A stretch of 64,000 nucleotides of DNA from positions 1 to 64,000 of the forward strand of contig NZ_FNUY01000002.1 in NCBI RefSeq assembly GCF_900108245.1, read 5' to 3'. This DNA comes from Allobosea lathyri. Lineage in GTDB: Bacteria > Pseudomonadota > Alphaproteobacteria > Rhizobiales > Beijerinckiaceae. Under the pieces are notes generated by a model. It did no database searches and was not told where the DNA came from. It was given only the letters and a program-made list of their open reading frames with translations. The stretch's first letter is position 1, and each line of letters begins with the position of its first letter. Of this stretch, positions 33,095-43,625 are shown piece after piece. A program made the translations under genes and the position numbers.

Positions 33095-34584
33095 CGGGCG
33101 ACCGGGCGAAACTGGTCGAGGAAGCGCAACGCACCGGCACGCTGGCGGGTCTGCCTTGCGGGCACTTCATCGGGGGCCGCTTCGTCGCATCCATGTCGGG
33201 GCAGGAGATGGAGAGCTTCGACCCGGGCCGAGGTGTTGCGTTCGCCAGGGTTGCAGCGGGTGCGGCCGGGGATGTCGAGGCAGCAGTGGCTGCAGCGCGC
33301 GCGGCATTGTCAGGCCCCTGGTCGCGCATGAAGCCTGCCGCCCGCGGCGAAATCCTGATGCGCGCGAGCCATCTGCTGCGGGAGCGGGCGGCGCGTTTCG
33401 CCGTCGTCGAGACGCTCGATTCCGGAAAGCTGCTCGCCGAATCGGAGGGCGATGTCGGCGGCGTCGTCCGCGCTTTCGCCTATTATGCCGGCGCGGCCGA
33501 CAAGCTGCATGGCGACAGCGTGCCGCTCGGCCCTGACTATGTCGGGGTGACCATCGAGGAGCCGGTCGGCGTCGTCGCGCAGATCGTGCCATGGAACTAT
33601 CCGCTCTCGACGGCGGCGCGCGGCATCGCGCCTGCGCTGGCCGCCGGCTGCACGCTTGTCGTCAAGCCGGCCGAGCAGACGCCCTTCACGACATTGATGC
33701 TCGCGGAGCTGCTGCACGAGGCCGGCCTGCCAGACGGTGTGCTCAACGTCGTCGTCGGCACGGGGGCCGAGGCAGGCGCGGCGCTCGTCTCCCATCCCGG
33801 CATCGACCACATCACCTTCACCGGCTCCGTCTTGACGGGCCAGCGCGTCATGCGGGCGGCGGCTGAGCATGTGACGCGGCTTCAGCTCGAACTCGGCGGC
33901 AAATCGCCCATCGCGCTGCTGGCCGATTGCGAGATCGAGCCGGCGGTCGAGGGCGTGATCGGCGCGATCTACGAGAATGCCGGCCAGATCTGCTCGGCCG
34001 GCTCGCGCCTGATCCTGGAGCAGTCGATCGCGGCGAAGGTTCTTGACCGGCTCGTCGCACGTGTCGGAGCGATGCAGCTCGGCCACGGCCTGAGCGATGC
34101 GGCTATCGGGCCGATCAACTCACCGCAGCAGCTTGAGCGCATCGAGGCTCATGTCGAGCGGGCGCGTGCGGCCGGCAACCGCATCCTCTTCGGTGGCGGC
34201 ATCGTGCCGGCGGAGCAGAGCGGCGGCGGCTGGTTCTATCGGCCTACCATCATCCTCGCCCGCGACCCGGACGATCCGCTGGTGCAGGAGGAGATTTTCG
34301 GCCCGGTCCTGACGGTTCAGATCGTGGCGGACCTGGAGGAGGCCATCGCGGCTGCAAACGCGACGCCCTATGCGCTCGTCGCGGGCATCTACACTCGCGA
34401 CCATGCCAAGGCCTGGCGCTTCGCGCGAGCCGTCGATGCAGGCCAGGTCTACATCAACGAGTTCTTTGCCGGCGGCATCGCCATGCCCTTCGGCGGTAAC
34501 CGTAAATCCGGCTTTGGCCGGGCCAAAGGCATGGCGGGCTTGCGCAGCTACTGCAAGCTCAAGAGTGTCGTGGCGCGGCTCTGA
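33091..34584 (+). CDS. NAD(P)-dependent aldehyde dehydrogenase
   Basis: 497 residues, starting at a GTG that overlaps the previous stop (GTGA). ALDH features in order: PWNYPL, KPAEQTP, FTGSVLTGQRVM, the general-base Glu in LELGGKSP, the catalytic Cys in AGQICSAGSRL, and EEIFGPVLTV. The C-terminus PFGGNRKSGFGRAKGMAGLRSYCKLKSV is like betaine- and gamma-aminobutyraldehyde dehydrogenases. It oxidises an aldehyde, probably the product of the amine oxidase encoded next or of the GMC oxidoreductase, to the acid. Confidence 0.95.
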   Translation: MTGDRAKLVEEAQRTGTLAGLPCGHFIGGRFVASMSGQEMESFDPGRGVAFARVAAGAAGDVEAAVAAARAALSGPWSRMKPAARGEILMRASHLLRERAARFAVVETLDSGKLLAESEGDVGGVVRAFAYYAGAADKLHGDSVPLGPDYVGVTIEEPVGVVAQIVPWNYPLSTAARGIAPALAAGCTLVVKPAEQTPFTTLMLAELLHEAGLPDGVLNVVVGTGAEAGAALVSHPGIDHITFTGSVLTGQRVMRAAAEHVTRLQLELGGKSPIALLADCEIEPAVEGVIGAIYENAGQICSAGSRLILEQSIAAKVLDRLVARVGAMQLGHGLSDAAIGPINSPQQLERIEAHVERARAAGNRILFGGGIVPAEQSGGGWFYRPTIILARDPDDPLVQEEIFGPVLTVQIVADLEEAIAAANATPYALVAGIYTRDHAKAWRFARAVDAGQVYINEFFAGGIAMPFGGNRKSGFGRAKGMAGLRSYCKLKSVVARL

Positions 34585-34607
34585 ACCGGCCGGGGGGAAA
34601 CGACGGA

Positions 34608-35906
34608 ATGTCGAGCGAGCTGTTTACCGCCGATTTCAAGGCGGCACCCTATTGGTGGGACGGGGTCCCACGGCCGGAATTGCCACGTGCGGAGCCTCCG
34701 AAACAGGCCGATGTCGTGGTCGTGGGCTCGGGTTATACCGGCCTGCATGCCGCGCTCCAGACGGCGAGGGGCGGGCGCAGCACCGTGGTGCTCGACGCCG
34801 AAGCTGCAGGCTTCGGCTGCAGCACCCGCAATGGCGGCCAGATCTCGACCAGCATCAAGCCGAGCCTGGATGTCCTGGCGCGCCGCCACGGCCAGGAGCG
34901 CGCATTCGCGATCCTGCAGGAGGGCCATCGCTCACTGCGCTGGATCGGCGAGTTCATCCGCGAGGAAGCGATCGACTGCGATTTCGGCGTGGTCGGGCGG
35001 TTTCACGCGGCTCACTCGCCCGGCCAGTACGAGGAACTCGCGCGGCGCGTCGACAAACAGCCCAAGGGCCTCGAGGTCGACTGCCATGTCGTGCCGCAGT
35101 CCGAGCAGCGCAACGAGATCGGCTCGGACCTGTACCATGGCGGTGCGGTCTATGCCGGCCATGCCTCGGTCAACCCGGCGCGCTACCATCAAGGCTTGCT
35201 GGAGCGCGTCATGGTTGCCGGCGCCGAACTCGTCCCGTTCTGTCCGGCGACCGCGATCACCCGGCAGGGCAACGGCTTCGTGGTCGAGACGCCGCGCGGC
35301 ACAATCCGGGCGCGCGACGTGATCATCGCCACCAACGGCTATACCGGGCCTCCGACCGGCTGGCTGCGCCGCCGCGTCATTCCGATCGGCAGCTACATGA
35401 TCGCGACCGAGGCGCTGGATCCCGCGCTGATGGACCGGCTGATCCCGAAGAATCGCATCGTCAGTGATACCCGCAAGGTCGTCTATTACTACCGCGCCTC
35501 GCCCGATCGACGCCGCATCCTGTTCGGCGGCCGCGTCTCGCTCAGCGAGACCGATCCGCGGCGGAGCGGGCCAAAGCTCCACGCCGATATGAGCGCGATC
35601 TTCCCCGAGCTGGCGACGAAGCGCATCAGCCATTCCTGGTGCGGCTTCGTCGCCTACACCTTCGATGAACTGATGCATGTCGGGCGCCATGACGGGCTCC
35701 ACTACGCCATGGGCTATTGCGGGGCGGGCGTTGGCACGGCGAGCTATTTTGGCATGCGGCTCGGCCAGCAGGTCCTCGGCCTGCCGGAAGGGAAAACGGC
35801 CCTTGACGGCCTGCCGTTCCCGACGCGCCCATTCTACAGCGGCAATCCCTGGTTCCTCGCGCCTTCGGTCTTCTACTACCGCTGGCGCGATCGCCTGGCG
35901 CGATGA
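34608..35906 (+). CDS. FAD-dependent oxidoreductase, PuuB-like
   Basis: 432 residues. FAD site VVVVGSGYTGLHAALQTARGG with the acidic end VLDAEAAGFGCSTRNGGQIS, then RVIPIGSYMIATEAL and the C-terminal GYCGAGVGTASYFGMRLGQQVLG. The family oxidises gamma-glutamylputrescine, glycine betaine-like or N-methyl amines, giving an aldehyde plus ammonia or amine. It shares its operon with the aldehyde dehydrogenase that would use the product and lies just upstream of a polyamine-type importer, so amine catabolism is the best reading. It is a paralogue of the oxidase gene at 1310. Confidence 0.92.
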   Translation: MSSELFTADFKAAPYWWDGVPRPELPRAEPPKQADVVVVGSGYTGLHAALQTARGGRSTVVLDAEAAGFGCSTRNGGQISTSIKPSLDVLARRHGQERAFAILQEGHRSLRWIGEFIREEAIDCDFGVVGRFHAAHSPGQYEELARRVDKQPKGLEVDCHVVPQSEQRNEIGSDLYHGGAVYAGHASVNPARYHQGLLERVMVAGAELVPFCPATAITRQGNGFVVETPRGTIRARDVIIATNGYTGPPTGWLRRRVIPIGSYMIATEALDPALMDRLIPKNRIVSDTRKVVYYYRASPDRRRILFGGRVSLSETDPRRSGPKLHADMSAIFPELATKRISHSWCGFVAYTFDELMHVGRHDGLHYAMGYCGAGVGTASYFGMRLGQQVLGLPEGKTALDGLPFPTRPFYSGNPWFLAPSVFYYRWRDRLAR

Positions 35907-35916
35907 GGCTGCGCGG

Positions 35917-35964
35917 ATTGGCATTCCCGAATTCTCAGAATGGACCTTATGGCCAGACCAATTT
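35917..35964 (+). promoter_or_regulatory. MocR composite operator, site 3 (pot importer promoter)
   Basis: ATTGGCAT (35917-35924), 11 nt, CAGAATGGACCTT (35936-35948), 6 nt, AGACCAATTT (35955-35964). Element order and both spacings equal site 1. It lies 98 nt upstream of the substrate-binding protein and shows that the pot operon has its own promoter rather than relying on readthrough. Confidence 0.75.
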
Positions 35965-36062
35965 CAACAAATTCTGCATGCTCACAGCGGTGGGAAAATG
36001 GGTCGCCATGGCGACTGCGGGACCGCCGATGGACATGCGCCTTTCAGCTCAGGAGATATGAC

Positions 36063-37114
36063 ATGCCGTGCCCACCGATCCTGCCGTCGCGATCGACTCT
36101 CGCCCTTCTCCTGAGCCTGGCCGGCGCAATGCCCGCCTTCGCGCAGGAACTCACCGTCGTGTCCTTTGGCGGCTCCTATCAGGAAGCGCAGAGCAAGGCG
36201 CTGTTCGTACCCGCCGCCAAGGCGCTGGGCATCAAGCTCAAGGAAGAGACCTATAGCAGCATCGCCGACCTGCGCCTCAAGGTGAAGGCCGGCGCCGTGA
36301 CCTGGGACGTGGTTGCCAGCGGCTCCGGCAGCGCGGCGCGCGCCGGCTCCGAGGGCATCCTCGAAAAGCTCGACTACAAGGTCATCGACACGTCGAGCTT
36401 CGTGCCCGGCACCGCGCAGGATTACTGCGTGGGCGGCGACGTCTTTTCGACGGTGCTGGCCTGGAACACCAAGACCTACGGCCAGAACGGCCCGCAGAAC
36501 TGGGCCGATTTCTGGGACATCAAGAAATTCCCAGGCAAGCGGTCCTATCGCAAAGGTGTCGCCGGAGCGCTCGAACCCGCTTTGATGGCCGACGGTGTGC
36601 CCCCGGAGAAAGTCTACGAAGTCCTGTCGCAGCCCGGCGGCGTCGAGCGGGCGATCAAGAAAATCCGCGAATTGAAGCCGCATATCGCAGTCTGGTGGAG
36701 TTCTGGCGCCCAGCACGCCCAGCTCATGAAGGATGGCGAGGTCGACATGATCACCGGCTGGAACGGGCGCTTCGACGTCGCCGCCAAGGACGGTGCGAAG
36801 GTCGCCTATACCTTCAACCAGGCTTTGCTCGACTATGACTGTTTCGCCGTCGCCAAGGGGGCGCCGAACAAGGATCTGGCGATGAAGTTCCTGGCCGAAA
36901 TCAGCAAGCCGCAATATCAGGCCGAATTCACCAAATACATCACCTACGGCCCGACGAACAAGAAAGCCTATGATCTCGGCACGATCGACGCGGCCTATGC
37001 CAGGACTCTGCCGTCCCACCCGGACAATGCCGCCAAGCAGGTGCCGATCGACCTCGACTGGTACACCAAGTTCGAGACGCAAGCCTCTGCGGCATATCAG
37101 AACATGCTGACCGA

Positions 37115-37118
<4 letters not shown>
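36063..37118 (+). CDS. Spermidine/putrescine-type ABC substrate-binding protein
   Basis: 351 residues; AGGAG lies upstream of the ATG at 36063. A signal peptide ends at about residue 28 (GAMPAFAQE). The mature protein is a PotD/PotF-type binding protein (ELTVVSFGGSYQEAQSKALFVPAAKALGIKLKEETY), close to the YdcS/PotF branch. It first captures the cargo in the periplasm and heads the four-gene importer operon. Closely related proteins also bind amino acids and opine-like amines, so polyamine specificity is only probable. Confidence 0.92.
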
Positions 37119-38256
<1,138 letters not shown>

Positions 38257-38260
<4 letters not shown>

Positions 38261-39171
38261 GCGCGCTTGGCCTGAGCGTCGCTGGCGAGGTTGTCGACGA
38301 TTTCCATGCGGCCGCCCTGCGCCGCGACCACTGGCGCGAACGGCTTGGACTGGCGGCGCTCGCGGCCCCGGCGCTTCTGCTCGTCACCGTCACGGTCTTG
38401 CTGCCGGTTGGCTGGCTGTTCGGCCTGTCCTTCTTCGACGATGCGGGCGCGCCGAGCCTGGAGCACTATCGGCGCATGCTGGCCGAGCCTTCCTATGGGC
38501 GCACCTTCCGCACCACCTTCGAGATCAGCCTGGCGACCACGGCGATCTGCATCCTGCTCGGCTATCCGCTCGCCTATTTCCTGTCGCAGCTGCCGCGCCG
38601 TGCCGCCAATCTCTGCATGATCGCCGTGCTGCTGCCGTTCTGGACCTCGCTCCTGGTGCGTACCTATGCATGGCTGGTGCTGCTGCAGCGCAGCGGGCTC
38701 ATCAATACATGGGGCATGCAGCTCGGCCTCTGGAGCGAGCCGCTGCAGCTCGTCCACAATGTCGGCGGCACGCTGATAGGCATGGTGCATATCATGCTGC
38801 CGTTCCTCGTCCTGCCGCTCTACGGAACGATGCGGGCGATCGACCGCGATATGCTGCGGGCGGCTTCCAGCCTCGGCTCCACCCCGGCTCATGGCTTCTG
38901 GAGCGTGTTCTTTCCGTTGTCGCTCCCGGGCCTCGCGGCCGGATCCGCGCTCGTCTTCGTGCTCTGCCTCGGTTTCTACGTGACGCCGGCGATGCTGGGC
39001 GGCGGCAAGGTGACGATGGTCTCGAACCGCATCGCCAATGATATCGAACTGTTCTTCAACTGGGGGGCGGCCAGCGCGCTGGGTGTCGTGCTGCTGGTGA
39101 TCACGCTCGTCGTGCTCGTCCTGACGGCCCGGCTGTCGCGCGGCGCCGGCCTCTTCGGCGGGGGGCATTGA
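38257..39171 (+). CDS. Polyamine-type ABC permease, PotB-like
   Basis: 304 residues; start overlaps the ATPase stop. Six membrane spans; the first is at about 25-50 (LAAPALLLVTVTVLLPVGWLFGLSFF). The EAA-like loop MRAIDRDMLRAASSLGSTPAHGFWSVFFPLSLPG and FYVTPAMLGGGKVTMVSNRI are typical of PotB. It forms the channel with the next gene product. Confidence 0.94.
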
Positions 39172-39173
39172 GC

Positions 39174-39989
39174 ATGAGCTGGTTCGATCGCCCCGCGAGC
39201 GATACGCAGATCACGCACGGATCGAGGCTATGGCTCTACGGTCTCGGCGTTCTGGTGCTCGCCTTTCTGGCGCTGCCGACGCTGATCGTGATCCCGATGT
39301 CGTTTTCGCAGTCGCAGTATCTGGAGTTTCCGCCGAGGCAATGGTCGCTGCGCTGGTACGAGGCCTATTTCTCGTCGCAAAGCTGGATGGCGGCTACGGC
39401 AACGTCGCTCAAGGCTGGAATCTGCACCGCGCTGCTGGCGACACCGGTCGGAACGCTCGCGGCCTATGGGCTGCATGTCTCTCGGCTGCGATTCACAGGG
39501 GTCGTGATCCTGGCGCTGCTGACGCCGACGATCGTTCCGGTCATCCTCGTTGGCATCGCACTGTTCTATGCCTTCGTGCAGCTGAAAATGGTCAATTCAT
39601 TTCTCGGGATCGTGCTGGCACATACGGTGCTCGCCGTGCCGATCGTGATGATGATCGTCGGCTCGGCTCTGAAGAGCTTCGATCTCGACCAGGAGCGTGT
39701 CGCGCGCAGCCTGGGCGCGACACGAACGCAGGCTTTCCTTCAGGTGACGATGCCGCAGATCAGTTTCGCCATCGTCACCTCGGCATTGCTCTCATTCCTG
39801 ACCTCCTTCGACGAGGTCGTCGTCTCGCTCTTCGTCTCCGGAGGAGACAACTCGACGCTGACGCGCGCGATGTTCATGGCCCTGCGCGACCAGATCGATC
39901 CGACCATCGCGGCGATCTCGACGATCATGATCGTGCTGACGTCGGTGCTCCTGGCAGCCTCGCAGATGCTGGGCAAGGCGAAGGATTAG
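39174..39989 (+). CDS. Polyamine-type ABC permease, PotC-like
   Basis: 271 residues from the ATG at 39174; a TTG two codons earlier overlaps the potB stop. PotC traits: PMSFSQSQYLEFPPRQWSLRWYEAYF and the loop LKSFDLDQERVARSLGATRTQAFLQVTMPQISFAIVTSALLSFLTSFDEVV. It is the second channel subunit and last gene of the operon. No clear terminator follows; the 153 nt to the converging cupin gene hold only weak inverted repeats. Confidence 0.94.
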   Translation: MSWFDRPASDTQITHGSRLWLYGLGVLVLAFLALPTLIVIPMSFSQSQYLEFPPRQWSLRWYEAYFSSQSWMAATATSLKAGICTALLATPVGTLAAYGLHVSRLRFTGVVILALLTPTIVPVILVGIALFYAFVQLKMVNSFLGIVLAHTVLAVPIVMMIVGSALKSFDLDQERVARSLGATRTQAFLQVTMPQISFAIVTSALLSFLTSFDEVVVSLFVSGGDNSTLTRAMFMALRDQIDPTIAAISTIMIVLTSVLLAASQMLGKAKD

Positions 39990-40142
39990 CGCAGAGCCGT
40001 TCAGGAGACGGGCGTCCACGACCCGCGCGGAATCGGCAACGCAGCCGAGACGAAACAGCGCGCGGGAGGCTCAAGGTCTGCAACCGGCCCGCTCCGGGGC
40101 CGTGCTATCCCTGTCGACCGATGGCTGGCTTGGCGACGCCTC

Positions 40143-40766
40143 TCAGATGGGCTGCTCGCCAAATAATGTCAGCGTCACGATCCGAGGCTTCGCGGCCTCG
40201 TCGGGCGTGGCTGGGACAAACGAGCTCTCTCCGCCCGCGAGCGCCATGGGCAGCACCATCACGCGGATAAACGCGTTTACGCCGCCGCTTATGTTGAGCC
40301 CCACGACCGTCTCGCATCCGCTCTCGAACCAGGCTTGGCCGGCCTCGATTCGATCGAGGTGATCGCCCACTTCCGCGAGCAGCAGACCGGATTCAAGCCT
40401 CCTGATGCCTGGCCCGCGATGATGATGGGCCGGGGTTTGGGCCCCCGCCGGCGCTTCGACGCGATCGGCGCGGATCATGCAATGGCTGTCGGGGAAAGGC
40501 GTCAGGCGAGACAGCACCGGTGACAGTCCCTCGCCGCGGCGCGCAGGCAGCGCGCCTGGCGCGATCTCGAAGATCCAGGTCAGGCCCGAAGCCGAGACGG
40601 CGGCGCCGCCTTTGGCGAAGGCGCCCTGGCCGGGCTCAACATTTCTCCCTGAAACAACCGCGCCACTCGCGGCGGCGTAGATGAAAGCATTGCCGCCCGG
40701 CGCCACGGTGCAATGAGCGCCGGCCGCGAGATCGTAAACGGTCATTCGCCAGTTCGCGCCAGTCAT
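40143..40766 (-). CDS. Cupin-fold protein
   Basis: 207 residues from the ATG at 40766, which has AGGAGG-rich sequence upstream; the frame to 41003 is an overlap with the hydrolase gene. Two beta-barrel halves are suggested: residues 10-75 (CTVAPGGNAFIYAAASGAVV) and a C-terminal half with the metal-like cluster TPAHHHRGPGIRRLESGLLLAEVGDHLDRIEAGQAWFE. This is the bicupin layout of small-molecule isomerases or dioxygenases, but the first half lacks metal ligands. It lies 26 nt after the hydrolase in the same transcript. Function unknown. Confidence 0.7.
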   Translation of the reverse strand: MTGANWRMTVYDLAAGAHCTVAPGGNAFIYAAASGAVVSGRNVEPGQGAFAKGGAAVSASGLTWIFEIAPGALPARRGEGLSPVLSRLTPFPDSHCMIRADRVEAPAGAQTPAHHHRGPGIRRLESGLLLAEVGDHLDRIEAGQAWFESGCETVVGLNISGGVNAFIRVMVLPMALAGGESSFVPATPDEAAKPRIVTLTLFGEQPI

Positions 40767-40792
40767 CGTCCTCGACCTCCTCGCTGTCGCCG

Positions 40793-41725
40793 TTATCGAG
40801 CGGGCCTGGCCCGCGCCATGACCGCGTCGAGGATCGCGCTGCCCCCATCCATGAACTCGTTCAGGATGTCGAAATGCCCCCAGCGCGGCAGCGTGCGAAC
40901 CTCCGGATTCATGCCGCTGCGATGAAGGTGGTGCGAGTAGCGATAGGTCTGCTCGATCCAGTGCCAGGGTTCGAGCCCCCCGGCGAAGAGGGTGGTCGGG
41001 CATTTGACGCAGACGGGCCGGCGCTCGACATCGCGTTTCCGTGCGATCTCCTCGGTGAGGCGCACCTCCGCATTGACGCTGGTTCCCATCACCGGGCGGG
41101 GGTCGTAGATGCCGCTGATCAGGACCGCGCCGACGATGAATGCGGGATCGATGCCTTCCGCCTGCCAGTCATGCGCCATGCATTCGGCGACCAGATGCGC
41201 GCCGGCCGAGTGGCCGGAAAGGCTGATGCGGTGGGGATCGCCGCCGAACCGCGCCGCTTCGCGCCTGATCCAGCCCACGGCGGCAATCGCCGATTCCGCT
41301 ACGCCGTCGAGGGTTGAAGCAGGGCAGAGTTCGTAATTGGCGATGACGACCGTGATGCCGGCCTGTACCAGCGGCGCGGCGACGAACGCGAAATTCTGCT
41401 TGTCCTGCGCCCGCCAGTACCCGCCGTGGAAGAAGACATGGACAGGGGCCGGCCCGCTCCGATCTCGAGCGGGATAGATGTCCAGCTTGCGCAGCGGATG
41501 GTCGCCATAGGCCTCATCCGCATGACGCTCGAGCTGCGACAGGGCTGCGGCGTTGGTCGCGGCCCTGCTGGCCTGCGCGTCCTTGAAATCGGGAAACGCC
41601 GCCTGCGGATTGTACTGGAACTCGTGCTCGGCAGGCGTGAGCGATGACCAGATGGGCTGCAGGACAGGCATGGGCTGTACGGAAGACATGGACTGTACGG
41701 AAGACATGGACTGTACCGAAGACAT
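40793..41725 (-). CDS. Alpha/beta hydrolase, kynurenine-formamidase-like
   Basis: 310 residues. GAGGATC upstream selects the first ATG at 41725. The oxyanion motif HVFFHGGYWRAQDKQNFAF, nucleophile elbow GHSAGAH, acid segment CPTTLFAGGLEPWHW and a late His (RWGHFDIL) form a complete hydrolase triad in the style of arylformamidases. It may cleave an ester, formamide or lactone. The N-terminus is built from four 18-bp repeats, each beginning with ATG or encoding MSSVQS/P, before the enzyme domain starts at about residue 28. It precedes the cupin gene and follows the ThDP enzyme gene by 34 nt. Confidence 0.85.
   Translation of the reverse strand: MSSVQSMSSVQSMSSVQPMPVLQPIWSSLTPAEHEFQYNPQAAFPDFKDAQASRAATNAAALSQLERHADEAYGDHPLRKLDIYPARDRSGPAPVHVFFHGGYWRAQDKQNFAFVAAPLVQAGITVVIANYELCPASTLDGVAESAIAAVGWIRREAARFGGDPHRISLSGHSAGAHLVAECMAHDWQAEGIDPAFIVGAVLISGIYDPRPVMGTSVNAEVRLTEEIARKRDVERRPVCVKCPTTLFAGGLEPWHWIEQTYRYSHHLHRSGMNPEVRTLPRWGHFDILNEFMDGGSAILDAVMARARPAR
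41654..41725 (-). repeat. 18-bp tandem repeat at the hydrolase start
   Basis: Four copies of an 18-bp unit (ATGTCTTCCGTACAGTCC with few differences, the fourth more diverged) form the first 24 codons, giving MSSVQS MSSVQS MSSVQP MPVLQP. Each copy starts with an in-frame ATG; only the first has a ribosome site. Confidence 0.9.
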
Positions 41726-41759
41726 GGCGATCCTCGTTTTGGCAATGCGGCCGGGGACG

Positions 41760-43460
41760 TCAGTTCGCGGCTGCGAGACGGGCGAGCGATGTCTTGCGTA
41801 GCGTCGAGAGCGTGGTGCGGACCGACAAGGCCTCCGGGTCGGTTATCAACTCGATCAGCGCGCTGCCTGCCGCGCCCTGAGCGCGATCGAACGCTGCCGC
41901 GAAATCGGCGGTCGCCTCGACCCGTTCTGCGTGGAGGCCATAGGCTCTGGCGAGAGTTACGAAATCGGGATTGGTCAGCGCGGTGCCGCTTTCGCGCGTC
42001 GGATAGTGTCGCTCCTGATGCATGCGGATAGTGCCGTACATCCCGTTGTTCACGACGATGAAGAGGATTTTCAGCCCGTATTGTGCGGCTGTGGCCAGTT
42101 CCTGGCCGTTCATCATAAAGCAGCCGTCGCCCGCAACCGACACCACCTCCCGCTTCGGGAAAGCGAGCTTGGCGGCAATCGCCGCGGGAACGCCATAGCC
42201 CATGGCGCCCGACGTTGGCGCAAGCTGAGTGCGGTAGGTCGTGAAATGCCAGTGGCGATGCAGCCAGCCGGTATAGTTTCCCGCTCCCGAGCACATGACT
42301 GTGTCCGGGGGAAGCGCGGCCCGCAATTGCACGATGACCTCGCCGAGATTGACGCCGCCGGGCTGTTGCGTTGGGGCAAGGCTCGCCTCGTAGTCGGCGC
42401 GGCAGGCGCGCGCCCAATCGGCCCAGACCGGTGCAGCCACAGGGGGCTTTGCCGCGAGCGCCGCGATCACGGTCGGGGCGGCTGCGTTCACCGGCAGGTC
42501 GGCCTGATAGACGCGGCCGAGTTCGTTCGGGTCGGGATGGACATGGACCAGAGATTGCTGCGCAAGGCGAGGCGGCGTGAGCAGGGTGTAGCCCGCCGTC
42601 GTCATCTCGCCGAGTCGTGGCCCGAGCACGAGCAGAAGATCCGCCTCGCCGAGCCGCTTGGCCAGGCTCGGTTCGGCACCGATGCCGAAATGTCCGACGA
42701 AGCAGGGTTCCCGGTTCGGCAGGTAGTCCTGGCAACGCAGCGACACGGCGACCGGCAACTGGTTCTGGCCGGCGAAGGCGACAAGGTCGCGCCCGGCCTG
42801 TTCCGTCCAGCCACCACCGCCGGCAATGACTAACGGCCGCTTGGCTCCGGCGATCAGCGTCATGATGTCGTCGACCTGGTCGGTCCGAGGTCCTGCCGGG
42901 ATCGGCTCTGCGCGGCGCCCGAGATCGACCGTCCCGTCGACCAGATCGTCGAGCATGTCCTCCGGAAGCGCCAGCACCACTGGGCCAGGGCGGCCGGCCA
43001 TCGCCGTCTGGAAAGCGCGATGCAGATATTCGGGTATCCGCGCGGCATCGTCGATCTGGGCCACCCATTTCGCCAGCGGCGCGAACATGGCGCGGAAATC
43101 GACCTCCTGAAACCCCTCTCGATCGGAGAAGGAGCGCGCGACCTGACCGATGAAAAGGATCATCGGCGTGGAGTCCTGGAACGCCGTGTGGACGCCGATC
43201 GAGGCATTGGTCGCGCCCGGCCCGCGGGTGACGAAACAGATGCCGGGACGCCCGGTCAGCTTGCCATGGGCTTCCGCCATGTTGGCGGCGCCCCCTTCCT
43301 GACGACAGACAACAAGTTGTATCTGGTCGCGCGTGTCGTGGAGAGCGTCCAGAACCGCGATGTAGCTTTCACCGGGCACGCAGAACACGCGGTCGACCCC
43401 CTGGAGCTGCAGGCAGTCCACCAGAATTTGTGCGCCGGTCCGGCTCTCTCGTTTCGCCAT
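41760..43460 (-). CDS. ThDP-dependent enzyme, acetolactate-synthase family
   Basis: 566 residues from the ATG at 43460 with GAGGAC upstream. The N-terminal PYR domain has the catalytic Glu55 (VVCRQEGGAANMAEA). The middle domain has PLVIAGGGGWTEQAG, and the C-terminal PP domain has the ThDP motif GDGCFMMNGQELATAAQYGLKILFIVVNNGMYGT. Family reactions join or split 2-keto acids (acetolactate synthase, oxalyl-CoA decarboxylase, sulfoacetaldehyde acetyltransferase and others). The lack of a small-subunit gene and the catabolic setting argue against true acetolactate synthesis; a 2-keto-acid decarboxylase or ligase is more likely. Confidence 0.92.
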   Translation of the reverse strand: MAKRESRTGAQILVDCLQLQGVDRVFCVPGESYIAVLDALHDTRDQIQLVVCRQEGGAANMAEAHGKLTGRPGICFVTRGPGATNASIGVHTAFQDSTPMILFIGQVARSFSDREGFQEVDFRAMFAPLAKWVAQIDDAARIPEYLHRAFQTAMAGRPGPVVLALPEDMLDDLVDGTVDLGRRAEPIPAGPRTDQVDDIMTLIAGAKRPLVIAGGGGWTEQAGRDLVAFAGQNQLPVAVSLRCQDYLPNREPCFVGHFGIGAEPSLAKRLGEADLLLVLGPRLGEMTTAGYTLLTPPRLAQQSLVHVHPDPNELGRVYQADLPVNAAAPTVIAALAAKPPVAAPVWADWARACRADYEASLAPTQQPGGVNLGEVIVQLRAALPPDTVMCSGAGNYTGWLHRHWHFTTYRTQLAPTSGAMGYGVPAAIAAKLAFPKREVVSVAGDGCFMMNGQELATAAQYGLKILFIVVNNGMYGTIRMHQERHYPTRESGTALTNPDFVTLARAYGLHAERVEATADFAAAFDRAQGAAGSALIELITDPEALSVRTTLSTLRKTSLARLAAAN

Positions 43461-43492
43461 GCGAATGTCCTCACGCTTCCTCAAGCCATTGC

Positions 43493-43501
43493 TGAACCAA
43501 T
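43493..43501. promoter_or_regulatory. TGAACCAAT site, ThDP gene promoter
   Basis: TGAACCAAT 33 nt upstream of the ThDP enzyme start; CCAATCCAAACCAAT follows nearby. The core TGAACCAA recurs at 43572-43579 (other strand) and at 50599-50606. Confidence 0.5.
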
Positions 43502-43562
43502 ACCATCCAATCCAAACCAATGGCTACCGATTTTCCACTCGGCTACCGCGCCACGATGACTT

Positions 43563-43579
43563 TTGAACATTTGGTTCAA
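43563..43579. promoter_or_regulatory. Palindromic TTGAAC-N5-GTTCAA site, gntR promoter
   Basis: A perfect dyad with 6-bp arms around ATTTG, 47 nt upstream of the gntR start and 103 nt upstream of the ThDP gene. Its minus-strand reading TTTGAACCAAAT contains the shared TGAACCAA core. It is the best operator candidate for the neighbouring regulator. Confidence 0.65.
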
Positions 43580-43608
43580 ATGCTGTATCGATAACGCGCA
43601 TTGGCGGG

Positions 43609-43625
43609 ACCAAACCAAACCAAAC
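43609..43625 (+). repeat. ACCAA triplet repeat before the gntR start
   Basis: Three tandem ACCAA units end 2 nt before the gntR ATG. The word resembles the right half of the TGAACCAA motif and takes the place of a ribosome-binding site. Confidence 0.55.
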
